Shown one piece after another: positions 1 through 7,959 of a stretch of 64,000 bases of DNA (position 1 is its first letter; the number at the start of each line of letters is the position of its first letter). The translations under genes were made by a program, and so were the position numbers. Location of the stretch: assembly GCA_020637635.1 (NCBI GenBank), contig JACKKB010000008.1, positions 1 to 64,000 on the forward strand. Reading direction: 5' to 3'. The notes beneath the pieces are model-generated. The model worked only from the letters and a program-made list of their open reading frames with translations, did no database searches and was not told the DNA's origin. The stretch is from Albidovulum sp. Its GTDB lineage: Bacteria > Pseudomonadota > Alphaproteobacteria > Rhodobacterales > Rhodobacteraceae.

Positions 1-95
1 ACACGCGCATCACATGGTTGTAACGCAACCGACAAAGCGTTGCGACGCTTCCGTGCCAGGCTCCGCCCGTGGCCGCATCCAGTAAGGAAACCCGA

Positions 96-605
96 ATGTC
101 CGATCTCGTGATCATTACCTTCCCCGAAGAAGCAACCGCGTTCGAGGCGCGCGCGGCTCTCGTGAAGATGCAGCGTGAATACCTCATCGAAATGGAGGAT
201 GCCGTCGTCGTGACGCGCAAGCCCGAGGGCGGCGTGCAGTTGCATCAGGTCCTGAACCTTACCGCCGCGGGCGCTGTCAGCGGCGGCTTCTGGGGAACGC
301 TCATCGGCCTGCTCTTCCTCAACCCGCTCATCGGCGCGGCCGCCGGGGCCGGTGCCGGCGCGCTGTCCGGCTATCTCTCCGACATCGGCATCAATGACGA
401 CGATCTGAAGAAGCTCGGCGAAAACCTGCCCCAGGGCGGCGCCGCGCTCGGCGTGCTGATCCGCAAGATGACCGCCGACAAGGTGCTCGAGGGGCTGAAG
501 GAGTTCGCCGGCAAGGGCCATGTCCTGCGCTCGTCGCTCTCGCACGAGCAGGAAGCCCGGCTCGAAGCGGTGCTGGAGGGTGTGAAGGAGGGCGCGGCCG
601 TATGA
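96..605 (+). CDS. DUF1269-family membrane-associated protein
   Basis: Predicted protein of 169 residues. The N-terminus (VIITFPEEATAFEAR) and a glycine/alanine-rich hydrophobic hairpin around residues 60-95 match the DUF1269 family of small membrane-associated proteins of unknown role. The ATG at 96 is preferred over the in-frame GTG at 69 because an AAGGAAA ribosome site lies just upstream of it. The charged C-terminal half has alternating Lys/Glu and is probably a soluble helical domain. No function can be assigned from context, since the neighbours are a GNAT protein and ettA. Confidence 0.85.
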   Translation: MSDLVIITFPEEATAFEARAALVKMQREYLIEMEDAVVVTRKPEGGVQLHQVLNLTAAGAVSGGFWGTLIGLLFLNPLIGAAAGAGAGALSGYLSDIGINDDDLKKLGENLPQGGAALGVLIRKMTADKVLEGLKEFAGKGHVLRSSLSHEQEARLEAVLEGVKEGAAV

Positions 606-645
606 TCCGTTTGCGGTTGCGGTGCGGCCGGCCTAGCCTCGCCGC

Positions 646-1119
646 ATGAAGGACCGCAGCGCCCCGATCACTCTTCATGAAGCCGACCCGCGCGCGCCCG
701 AGGCGCGCAGCTGTCTCGCGGCCTATTACGCCGAACTTGCCCTGCGCTTTCCGGGCGGGTTCGACGTCACTCTCTCGCGCGATCCCGATGCCGCCGAGAT
801 GATCCGGCCGCGGGGCGTCTTCCTCGTTGCCGCGAACGCGACCGGCGCCATCGGCTGCGCGGGTTTGAAGGGGCATGGCTGCTGGGGCGAGGTCAAGCGG
901 CTCTGGATCGCGCCGGCAGTCCGCGGGGCCGGCCTTGCGACCCGTCTCATGGCCGCCATCGAGGCCGCCGCCCGCGATCTCGGCATGACGCTACTCCGGC
1001 TCGATACCAACGCCGCCCTGACCGAGGCCGTCGCGATGTACCGCAAGGCGGGCTGGGCCGAGATCCCGCGCTTCAACGACGATCCCTATCCGGATGCGTT
1101 CTTCGAGAAGCGGCTCTAG
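646..1119 (+). CDS. GNAT-family N-acetyltransferase
   Basis: Predicted 157-residue GNAT acetyltransferase. The acetyl-CoA pyrophosphate loop appears as RGAGLATRL around residue 90. It is preceded by the beta-strand motif KRLWIAP and followed by the typical C-terminal MYRKAGWAEI segment. The substrate is not evident; GNAT enzymes acylate amines on small molecules or proteins. The gene lies 40 bases after the DUF1269 gene and about 60 before ettA on the same strand. No strong ribosome-binding site is visible before the ATG, so the start is less certain than the family. Confidence 0.85.
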   Translation: MKDRSAPITLHEADPRAPEARSCLAAYYAELALRFPGGFDVTLSRDPDAAEMIRPRGVFLVAANATGAIGCAGLKGHGCWGEVKRLWIAPAVRGAGLATRLMAAIEAAARDLGMTLLRLDTNAALTEAVAMYRKAGWAEIPRFNDDPYPDAFFEKRL

Positions 1120-1181
1120 TTGCCCCCCCGGCGTGGCTTCGGTATTGAGGCGCAAACCGGCTTCCCGAAGGATCCTCGCCC

Positions 1182-2837
1182 ATGGCCTCCTACCAGTATG
1201 TCTATCACATGGATGGCGTCTCCAAGACCTATCCCGGCGGCAAGAAGTGCTTCGAGAACATCCGCCTGAACTTCCTGCCCGGCGTGAAGATCGGCGTCGT
1301 CGGCGTCAACGGTGCGGGCAAATCGACCCTGCTTCGCATCATGGCAGGCATCGACAAGGACTTCTCGGGCGAGGCCTGGGCGGCAAAGGGCGCAAGCGTC
1401 GGCTACCTGCCGCAGGAGCCGCAGCTTGACGAAACCCTCGATGTGCGCGGCAACGTCATGCTGGGCGTCGCGGCGAAGAAAGCCAAGCTCGACCGCTATA
1501 ACGAACTGGCCATGAACTACTCCGACGAGACGGCAGACGAGATGGCGAAGCTCCAGGACGAGATCGACGCCGAGAACCTCTGGGACCTCGATTCACAGAT
1601 CGACGTGGCCATGGAGGCCCTCCGCTGCCCCCCCGACGATGCGAGCGTCGATACCCTCTCGGGGGGCGAACGCCGGCGCGTGGCGCTCTGCAAGCTGCTG
1701 CTCGAGGCGCCCGACATGCTCCTTCTCGACGAGCCGACCAACCACCTCGACGCCGAAACCATCGCCTGGTTGCAGAAGCACCTGATCGAATATGGTGGCA
1801 CCATCCTGATCGTCACCCATGACCGCTATTTCCTCGACGACATCACCGGCTGGATCCTCGAACTCGACCGCGGCCGTGGCATCCCCTATGAGGGCAACTA
1901 TTCCGCCTGGCTGGAACAGAAGGCCAAGCGGCTGGAGCAGGAAGCGCGCGAGGACAAGGCCCGCCAGAAGGTGCTGGAGCGCGAACTGGAATGGATCCGC
2001 GCCGGTGCCAAGGCTCGGCAGTCCAAGCAGAAGGCGCGGATCGACCGCTACAACGAGCTTGCCGACCAGTCCGAGCGCGACAAGCTCACCCGCGCCCAGA
2101 TCATCATTCCGAACGGCCCCCGTCTCGGCGGCAAGGTGATCGAGGTCGAGGGGTTGAGGAAGCATCTCGGCGACAAGCAGCTGATCGAGGACCTGACCTT
2201 CGCCCTGCCGCCCGGCGGCATCGTCGGCGTCATCGGCCCGAACGGCGCCGGCAAGACCACGCTTTTCCGCATGCTCACGGGGCAGGAAAAGCCCGACGCG
2301 GGAAGCATCAGCTATGGCGACACGGTGAAGCTCGCCTATGTCGACCAGTCCCGCGACGCGCTCGACGCGAACAAGACGGTGTGGGAGGAGATCTCGGGCG
2401 GCGCCGAGCAGATCGAGCTTGGCGACGCGCAGATGAACTCCCGCGCCTATTGCTCGGCCTTCAACTTCAAGGGCGGCGACCAGCAGAAGAAGGTGGGCCT
2501 CCTCTCGGGCGGCGAGCGCAACCGCGTCCACATGGCGAAACTGCTGCGGTCGGGCGGCAACGTGCTTCTGCTCGACGAACCGACCAACGACCTCGACGTC
2601 GAGACCCTGCAGGCGCTCGAGGCGGCGCTCGACGACTTCGCCGGCTGCGCCGTCATCATCAGCCACGACCGCTTCTTCCTGGATAGGCTCTGCACCCACA
2701 TCCTCGCCTTCGAAGGGGACGCGCATGTGGAATGGTTCGAAGGCAACTTCGAGGCCTACGAGGAGGACAAGATCCGCCGTCTCGGACCGGATTCGGTGGA
2801 GCCGAAGCGGGTGAAGTACAAGAAGTTCACGAGGTGA
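1182..2837 (+). CDS. ettA: Energy-dependent translational throttle protein EttA (ABC-F ATPase)
   Basis: A 551-residue cytosolic ABC-F protein with two ATPase cassettes and no membrane segment. Cassette 1 has Walker A GVNGAGKST near residue 43, signature LSGGERRRVALC near 159 and Walker B LLLDEPTNHLD near 182. Cassette 2 has GPNGAGKTT near 352, LSGGERNRVHMA near 441 and LLLDEPTNDLD near 464. A charged linker rich in Lys/Arg/Glu lies between the cassettes. EttA binds the ribosomal E site and gates entry into elongation according to the ATP/ADP ratio (family knowledge). Length and the C-terminal YKKFTR ending fit EttA. A degraded partial copy of this gene lies at 4818-5105. Confidence 0.95.
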   Translation: MASYQYVYHMDGVSKTYPGGKKCFENIRLNFLPGVKIGVVGVNGAGKSTLLRIMAGIDKDFSGEAWAAKGASVGYLPQEPQLDETLDVRGNVMLGVAAKKAKLDRYNELAMNYSDETADEMAKLQDEIDAENLWDLDSQIDVAMEALRCPPDDASVDTLSGGERRRVALCKLLLEAPDMLLLDEPTNHLDAETIAWLQKHLIEYGGTILIVTHDRYFLDDITGWILELDRGRGIPYEGNYSAWLEQKAKRLEQEAREDKARQKVLERELEWIRAGAKARQSKQKARIDRYNELADQSERDKLTRAQIIIPNGPRLGGKVIEVEGLRKHLGDKQLIEDLTFALPPGGIVGVIGPNGAGKTTLFRMLTGQEKPDAGSISYGDTVKLAYVDQSRDALDANKTVWEEISGGAEQIELGDAQMNSRAYCSAFNFKGGDQQKKVGLLSGGERNRVHMAKLLRSGGNVLLLDEPTNDLDVETLQALEAALDDFAGCAVIISHDRFFLDRLCTHILAFEGDAHVEWFEGNFEAYEEDKIRRLGPDSVEPKRVKYKKFTR

Positions 2838-2889
2838 GAAATCTGACTCGGCATGACCTCAACGGTTCTCGACTCGGACGAGGTGACAA

Positions 2890-3255
2890 ATGCGTCTTGG
2901 ATTTTATCTTTTTGCAATGACATCAAGCACCATGCTTGCGGGATGTTCACCTCCAATGGGAGGCGTCTGGAAAATATCCGCGGCGTGCCCTCCGCAGAGC
3001 CAGTACGGGGCGATCGAGATCGCCGCCTCCGCGAACGCCGTAGAAACTGAGCCGGGCGTATACAAGGGTACGATTACCAATAATCTGGGACAGCGCGGGG
3101 AGTTTGAGAGCAGGCTAGAGGATGACAAACTGCGCACTCAGACTGTTTGGGAAGGCTTGGGACCGACAAATTCTCTGCTTGTTTACAGTGCGCGGTCGAA
3201 CACGTTCGAAGGAATCGACAGCAACGGTTGCTCAGTTCGGGTACGTCGCCCGTAG
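2890..3255 (+). CDS. Putative small lipoprotein, function unknown
   Basis: A 121-residue product. It begins with a short hydrophobic leader and a lipobox LAGC with Cys at residue 19, so it is predicted to be lipid-anchored with a mature part of about 103 residues. The ATG at 2890 is preceded by a good GAGGTGA ribosome site. The mature region is rich in beta-prone segments (VYKGTITNN, DKLRTQTVW, SLLVYSARS) and has two further cysteines (residues 33 and about 114) that could pair. Base composition is less GC-rich than the neighbours, which fits a poorly conserved or recently acquired gene. I do not recognise the family. Confidence 0.65.
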   Translation: MRLGFYLFAMTSSTMLAGCSPPMGGVWKISAACPPQSQYGAIEIAASANAVETEPGVYKGTITNNLGQRGEFESRLEDDKLRTQTVWEGLGPTNSLLVYSARSNTFEGIDSNGCSVRVRRP

Positions 3256-3573
3256 CAGGCCGTAGGCAGCATGCTCTAACGCGCCGTTCCCGCGCAATTC
3301 CCCGATCCGAAACTGCCAATACCGGTGCGTGAAATCGCGCGCCCTGCGCTCGCTCGCTTTCGGTGCGATGGTGCTTAGCCGGAAAAACGAGGCATGCGCG
3401 ACATGCTCCACCTCGCCCCGAATGTGATCGGCTTCGTCACCGGAGCTCTGCCCGCTCGGCGCGGCCCTCGGGCCGGGGAGCCGGTCCCCGAACGCATCCT
3501 GCCCAAAGAAAAAGGGCGCATGCCCCGCATGCACCCTGTTCTCGCGGCCGTGTCTCCCAACCGGCCCCCTGGT
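3256..3573. other. Intergenic stretch, convergent gene ends
   Basis: A 318-base gap between the lipoprotein gene (+) and the 57-residue gene (-). It contains the terminator at 3505-3536. Open frames here, including a minus-strand one of 100 codons spanning 3232-3534, run through that terminator and show no family signature. I therefore see no gene. Confidence 0.5.
3505..3536 (-). terminator. Rho-independent terminator of the 57-residue gene
   Basis: Read on the minus strand, a 9-bp stem (GGGTGCATG paired with CATGCGCCC, one G-T type mismatch) with a 5-base loop is followed directly by TTTTTCTTT. It lies about 38 bases after the stop of the small gene at 3574-3747. This is a textbook intrinsic terminator and supports that small gene being a real transcription unit. 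Confidence 0.8.
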
Positions 3574-3747
3574 TCAGGCGTAGATGTTCACGACCGTTTC
3601 CTGCGCGCGGGCCGATACAAAGATGGCCGGAACATGGCGCACCGACACACGGTCCCCGTGGGCGATGGATCTATGGGCGCCCGGTCCGTACAGTGCGGAA
3701 AGGGCGTTGGTGCGGCCGAGACGTGCTTTTTCGATGAGGTTTGTCAT
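3574..3747 (-). CDS. 57-residue protein of unknown function
   Basis: A short gene read directly from the minus strand: ATG at 3747, 57 codons, TGA at 3574. An AAGGA ribosome site sits 8 bases before the ATG, and a clear intrinsic terminator follows the stop. The product starts MTNLIEKARLGR and ends VVNIYA. It is basic in the first third and hydrophobic in the last third, with no signal peptide or transmembrane segment. I do not recognise a family. The ribosome site, coding frame and terminator together make a genuine gene likely. It sits next to the universal stress gene, so a stress or low-oxygen link is possible but only inferred. Confidence 0.65.
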   Translation of the reverse strand: MTNLIEKARLGRTNALSALYGPGAHRSIAHGDRVSVRHVPAIFVSARAQETVVNIYA

Positions 3748-4097
3748 ACCGTTAGTCCTTGGTTCGTTGAGTGGAACGCTGATTTCTTACTGACAAGAAC
3801 TACCTGTGGTCGAATCTCGGACAAAGAAATGACCGCGAAAGGGCACATATGTGTCCCTCGACCGGCATTTTCGAGGTGACTCTGTGGTGGGTAGGATCAG
3901 CGGGAACAATCCGAACGCGAGCAGGCGATTGAGCGGGCCGGGTTGGCAATCCCTGACCGCACCGATTGCCCGCAGCAAATGCAGAAGTGCCCGGCAGCCC
4001 CGCAACGGGCCTCCCGCAAATGCAATGCGCCGAAGGTATCGGGGCCCAGTCCCGTGTACCTCCGGCGCATCAAGTTTTGGTAAGTGGCTCCCGGTGC
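3748..4097. other. Intergenic region with palindrome and long hairpin
   Basis: A 350-base gap between two minus-strand genes. It holds a perfect 10-base palindrome CACATATGTG at 3844-3853, about 97 bases upstream of the 57-residue gene, flanked by GGG and TCCC. It also holds the long hairpin at 4025-4070. No convincing gene is seen. Confidence 0.5.
4025..4070 (-). repeat. Long imperfect inverted repeat after the stress gene
   Basis: Two arms of about 20 bases (4025-4043 and 4051-4070), beginning and ending ATGCGCCG / CGGCGCAT, pair with two mismatches and one bulge around a 7-base loop. It starts 27 bases after the stop of the universal stress gene. No T-run follows on the minus strand, so it is more likely an RNA-stabilising or Rho-independent-like structure, or a repeat element, than a standard terminator. 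Confidence 0.55.
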
Positions 4098-4511
4098 CTA
4101 CCGCGCGACGGTGACAGAGCAATGCGCCCGGGCCGCGACCTCTGCCGCGACCGAGCCGAGCACCAGCCGCGAAATGCCGCGCTTGTCGCCGGTGCCGACA
4201 ACGATGTGATCGTATTCGTTCTGCTCGGCGTAGCTCACGATCCCTGCGGGGGCCTCTCGGCTTGCGAGGACGACGGTATTCGGCGATTTCACCCCATTCG
4301 CCTCGGCAATGACGACGGCCGCATCGATGATCTTCTTCACCTCGTCGTCGGTCCAGTGAGAGATCAGCACCCCCCGCGCACCGCCATGCGCGACATTGAT
4401 GACGCAGATGGTCAGATTGGCCCCGTATTTCTGGGCGAGTTCGGCCGCGACGATCAGCCCCGTCCGCGAATGGTCGGTGCCGTCGGTCGCGCAAAGTAAC
4501 TTCTTGATCAT
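4098..4511 (-). CDS. Universal stress protein, UspA family
   Basis: A 137-residue single-domain universal stress protein. It begins MIKKLLCATDGTDHS, the first beta-strand and nucleotide loop of the family. It carries the late glycine motif VVGTGDKRGISRLVLGS near residues 107-124, typical of the ATP-binding UspA subclass, and ends with the usual CSVTVAR strand. Such proteins are cytosolic and are induced by starvation, hypoxia or oxidative stress (family knowledge). An Fnr/Crp-type palindrome lies about 60 bases upstream of the start, which suggests oxygen-dependent control. Confidence 0.9.
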   Translation of the reverse strand: MIKKLLCATDGTDHSRTGLIVAAELAQKYGANLTICVINVAHGGARGVLISHWTDDEVKKIIDAAVVIAEANGVKSPNTVVLASREAPAGIVSYAEQNEYDHIVVGTGDKRGISRLVLGSVAAEVAARAHCSVTVAR

Positions 4512-4570
4512 GGCAATGCCTCCAGCAACAAGTGCCGGAACTACTTCGCGCAGAAGCTGGCCAGGTGTCG

Positions 4571-4584
4571 TTGATCTGCGTCAA
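4571..4584 (-). promoter_or_regulatory. Fnr/Crp-family binding site upstream of the stress gene
   Basis: TTGAT-CTGC-GTCAA matches the Fnr consensus TTGAT-N4-ATCAA at nine of ten positions. Its centre lies about 66 bases before the start codon of the universal stress gene, which would suit an activator position near -41.5 with a short leader. The direction of regulation is inferred, not shown. Confidence 0.65.
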
Positions 4585-4817
4585 TGATCGGGGGGCACGC
4601 GATCCAACGCCGAACAGCCCGCGATTGCCCCCGGGCAGCGGACGGCCGCACCCCGGCAGGCCAGCCGCTTTGGCGGCACCCCTGACCAGATCGCAGTCGT
4701 GCCGACGTAGCGGGCATGAAGCGCGGACCACCGGGGCCACGGCAGCGGCCGACAGCGGCCTTCCGGTCCGAAACGGGTGCCGGGCCTCGGCCCGCCGGCA
4801 CCACCCGCGACCGCCCG

Positions 4818-5105
4818 GCGTCAGCTATGGCGATACGGTGAAACTCGCCTATGCCGACCAGTCCTGCGACGCGCTCGATCGCGCGAAGACGGTGCGGGAG
4901 GAAATCTCCGGCGGCGCCGTCATCATCTCCCACGACCGCCTCTTTTCTTGGGCCGCCTCTTCACCCATGGTCTCGCCGCCGGGGCGCGGCGCATGGCGAA
5001 TCGCGCGAGGGCAACTTCGAGGCCTACGAAGAGTACAAGATCCGCCGGCTCGGGCCGGAAAGCGTGGCGCCGAAGCGGATGGAATCCAAGGAATTCACCC
5101 GCTGA
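4818..5105 (+). pseudogene. Decayed partial copy of ettA
   Basis: This stretch matches the 3' part of ettA. One frame reads SYGDTVKLAYADQSCDALD and EEISGG, then jumps to AVIISHDR. After a frameshift another frame reads FEAYEEYKIRRLGPESV and ends in EFTR followed by a stop, just as EttA ends. Compared with ettA, exactly 246 bases (82 codons) are missing between a 10-base direct repeat (GGCGGCGCCG at 2397, GGCTGCGCCG at 2643). This removes the second ABC signature and Walker B. The 5' two thirds of the gene are absent, so it cannot encode a working ABC-F protein. It is a relic of a duplication or of a second related ABC-F gene. Confidence 0.85.
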
Positions 5106-5112
5106 GCGGGCG

Positions 5113-6006
5113 TTACTGGCAGGCCTGGAGGGCTGCGAATTTCGGTCCGCGCGGCGATGTCCAATATTCGGCCGTCGGGTATTTGGCGAACGCGGCGAGG
5201 GCTTCGCGGACATAGCAGGCGGACAAGGCATCGAGATCACCGCCCGTCGCCGCGGCCTGCGGCATCATCATGTTGGGCGCCTCGGCCTCGAGGCTCTTCG
5301 TGATCCGCGCGGTGGCGATGCATTCGGCGGGGGTGCTCGCGAAGGTCTCGTTGACAATCTCGTTGGCGATCTCGGCCGCGGAGCGATCCGGCGCATAATA
5401 GCGTCCGCCCTCCATCTCGGCGCGGAACCGTTTGGCGAGACAGTCGCACTCGGCGACCTCTGCCACCGCACTGTGACCGCAGGAAGCAAGCAACGCGCTT
5501 TCGATCTCGGCAATGCGGGCCTTGGCCTTGCCAACGTCCTGCGGCGGCGGCGCTCCGAGCTTGGCTTCGAGCTGGCCGAGCGCCGGAGAGACATCGCTGA
5601 ACTCTTTGGTGTTGAGAAACTGCATCGTGGTCGGATCGGAGTCGAGCGCCTGTTTCGACAACGCGGCAATGATGCAGGGCCGGCCGTCCTTCTGCGCCGC
5701 CATGTTGAAGACCGTCTCGTACTGCGCGGCGTTCAGGTAATCCGGGCCGACGATCGTCTGGACGATCGTCCACTGCGCCGCAAGCGCCTCGTAGCCCGAA
5801 TTCTGCGGCGACCAGTCGTTGAAGACGCAGACCTTCACCTTGTTGAGATCGGGTTGGCTGAAGAACAGATCGGCGAGGCCCACGTAATACCATTCCGTCG
5901 CACGGGTGGCCGAGACAGCCAGTGACAGCGGCAGCGCGAGCGCAAGGGTGCTCCATATCCGGGGCAAAGGGGCATCCTTTCGACGAAGAGAACGGCACAT
6001 GGGCAC
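5113..6006 (-). CDS. Exported protein of unknown function
   Basis: A 297-residue product with an N-terminal signal peptide: a basic n-region (MPMCRSLRRK), a hydrophobic core (LALALPLSLAV) and a likely cleavage after ATRA. The mature part has six to eight cysteines, suggesting periplasmic disulphides. Its middle region resembles no family I know. The start is a GTG at 6006 with GGAGAG about 10 bases upstream; an in-frame ATG at 6000 is possible. It ends 8 bases from the ettA relic and is upstream of nothing on its own strand, so it appears to be transcribed alone. Confidence 0.7.
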   Translation of the reverse strand: MPMCRSLRRKDAPLPRIWSTLALALPLSLAVSATRATEWYYVGLADLFFSQPDLNKVKVCVFNDWSPQNSGYEALAAQWTIVQTIVGPDYLNAAQYETVFNMAAQKDGRPCIIAALSKQALDSDPTTMQFLNTKEFSDVSPALGQLEAKLGAPPPQDVGKAKARIAEIESALLASCGHSAVAEVAECDCLAKRFRAEMEGGRYYAPDRSAAEIANEIVNETFASTPAECIATARITKSLEAEAPNMMMPQAAATGGDLDALSACYVREALAAFAKYPTAEYWTSPRGPKFAALQACQ

Positions 6007-6121
6007 GAAGGTATCTCTCCGACGGACGAAAGCAAGTCGCTATCCCGTGACACGCGCTTGCACCCTTGCGGTGCCTGTCGGGCACGGGACCGACATGGGC
6101 GGCCCCCGCCGGGGGGGGGGC

Positions 6122-6159
6122 GGAAGAAGGGCCAGATCGGCTGTCGCGCGATCCGGCCC
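6122..6159 (-). terminator. Probable terminator after the FAD oxidoreductase gene
   Basis: An 11-bp stem with one mismatch (arms 6129-6139 and 6149-6159, GGGCCAGATCG type) is followed on the minus strand by a pyrimidine-rich CTTCTTCC tail. It lies 38 bases after the stop of the gene at 6197-7675. The T-run is weak. A run of ten G residues (6111-6120) lies just beyond it. Confidence 0.5.
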
Positions 6160-6196
6160 CTGAAACGCCCGGGGCGTGCGCCCCGTGCCGGAGGGA

Positions 6197-7675
6197 TTAC
6201 TCCGCGGCCAGCACGGGCTTGAGGTTGCTCTCGGGTTTCTTGACTTCGAACTCCTCGTGGTAGGAGCGCTCCACGTTCACGTTCCAGACATCGTTCTTCT
6301 CACCGAGGATGTTGCGCGCAGCGAACATCGCCGAGAGCATCGAATGGTCCTGGTTGTTGTAGCGGTGCAGGCCGTTGCGCCCGACGGTCTGGAAGTTCTC
6401 GAGCGAGGAGATCCACGTCTCGAGCACCGCGAGTGCGTCGCGATACTCGCCGTCATAGACCGGATAGGCCTTGGGCTGACGGATGATCGCGGCGCCGATG
6501 ACGTCGGTCGCCTTGGCAAGCCCGAGCTCCTCGAGTTCCTTCGAGGCGAGCGCGCGCAGTTCCTCGTCCGTCATGTTCCAGAGCCCGTCACCCTGCTGGC
6601 AGAAATACTCCATGCCGATCGAGGCGGTGTTCTGGTCGGGCAGCATCTCCTTCGACCAGGCGCGGAAGTTCTGGATGCGGCCGACCTTCACCTTGGGCGA
6701 ATGGATGTAGATCCAGTTGTCCTTGAACGGGTCGGCATGGTCGAGCACCAGCGTCACGATCAGGAAATCGCGATACTTGAGCTTGTCGGCCGCGGCCACG
6801 ACCTCGGGCGGCGGCGGCGGATCGAAGGCGTGGATCAGGTCGCGCAGCGCCATCGAGTTGACGAAGTGATCTCCCTCGACACGCTCCATGACCGGCGCCG
6901 ACCCGTCTTCGCTCCAGTGCTTCACGTCGATCGAGGTCACGCGGTTGCCGTCGCGGTTCACCCGCTCCACGGCTGCGCGCAGATGCACCTCGCCGCCCTG
7001 CTTCGCGATCAGTTGCTGGGTCTTTTCCCACATCATGCCGGGGCCGAGGCGGGGGTACTGGAATTCCTCGATCAGGCTCGTGGTGTCGTTGGAACCCGAG
7101 ATGGCATTCCAGACCGCCTTGAAGAGCGACAGGTTCTTGATCCGCTGCGCGGCCCAGTCGGCGCGGATCTCCTTGGGGTCGATGCCCCAGACCTTCTGCG
7201 TGTAGCTGCGGAAGAAGTGCATGTAGAGGCGGCCGCCGAACCGGTTGATCACCCATTCCTCGAAGCTTTCCTCGCGGCGATAGGGGCGGACCTGCCACTT
7301 GAAATAGCTGAGCAGGATCCGCATCGACTCGTAGGGGCCGATGTTCCAGAGCGCATTGAAGAGCTTCAGCGGATAGTCGAAGAACTTCTCGCGGTAGTAG
7401 ATGCGGCTGAGGCGCGGGACAGTGATGAAATCGTCCTCAAGCACCTCGTGCCACATCTTCTCCACCTCCTTCACCTTGGTGAAGAAGCGGTGTCCGCCGA
7501 TGTCGAACCGGTAGCCGTTGTTCGATTCCGTCCGCGAGATGCCGCCAACCATGTTGGAGGCCTCGTAAACCTTCGGCTTATGCGTGGCGCTTCGTTTCTG
7601 AAGCTCGTAGGCCGCGGTCAGCCCGGCCGGCCCACCACCGATCACGACCACCTGGCTCTGTTCGTTCTGCTGCAT
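6197..7675 (-). CDS. FAD-dependent oxidoreductase of the polysaccharide locus (amine-oxidase/UDP-galactopyranose-mutase-like fold)
   Basis: A 492-residue flavoprotein. The dinucleotide-binding motif VVVIGGGPAGLTAAYEL lies at the N-terminus, followed by the conserved FAD segment YEASNMVGGISRT and RFDIGGHRFF. The C-terminal FAD motif is around GRNGLHRYNNQDHSM. It belongs to the HemY/amine-oxidase superfamily members found in glycan clusters. The substrate is unknown; a sugar-nucleotide or lipid-linked sugar is plausible by analogy with UDP-galactopyranose mutase. A paralogue is encoded at 15770-17209. Three GTG codons in frame upstream (to 7687) are alternative starts; the ATG at 7675 was chosen. 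Confidence 0.8.
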   Translation of the reverse strand: MQQNEQSQVVVIGGGPAGLTAAYELQKRSATHKPKVYEASNMVGGISRTESNNGYRFDIGGHRFFTKVKEVEKMWHEVLEDDFITVPRLSRIYYREKFFDYPLKLFNALWNIGPYESMRILLSYFKWQVRPYRREESFEEWVINRFGGRLYMHFFRSYTQKVWGIDPKEIRADWAAQRIKNLSLFKAVWNAISGSNDTTSLIEEFQYPRLGPGMMWEKTQQLIAKQGGEVHLRAAVERVNRDGNRVTSIDVKHWSEDGSAPVMERVEGDHFVNSMALRDLIHAFDPPPPPEVVAAADKLKYRDFLIVTLVLDHADPFKDNWIYIHSPKVKVGRIQNFRAWSKEMLPDQNTASIGMEYFCQQGDGLWNMTDEELRALASKELEELGLAKATDVIGAAIIRQPKAYPVYDGEYRDALAVLETWISSLENFQTVGRNGLHRYNNQDHSMLSAMFAARNILGEKNDVWNVNVERSYHEEFEVKKPESNLKPVLAAE

Positions 7676-7959
7676 GCTCACCACCACTGACTTCCGTATG
7701 AATGACTAATTCTGAAATCCACCCTTCACGCCGACCTTATACAGCGGCACTCGGGGCAAGCCAAACCCAGTTCGAATTTTCGCCATAAATCTCTAGCACA
7801 TATGGAACCAATCCGACCTCCGACCGGGCTTTGGTAGAGCTCCGTGCGAACTGTCCACAGACGCTCTGCCTCCGATAGGCCCGAAAGTTGGCCAGGGTCG
7901 CTCAACAATTCACTCATTCAAATATACCACGAATCGAAAACGCACGCTGCACGTGCAAT

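Noticed and set aside
3232..3534. 100-codon minus-strand frame near the small gene
   Set aside because: It runs across the clear terminator at 3505-3536, has no ribosome site and shows no family signature.
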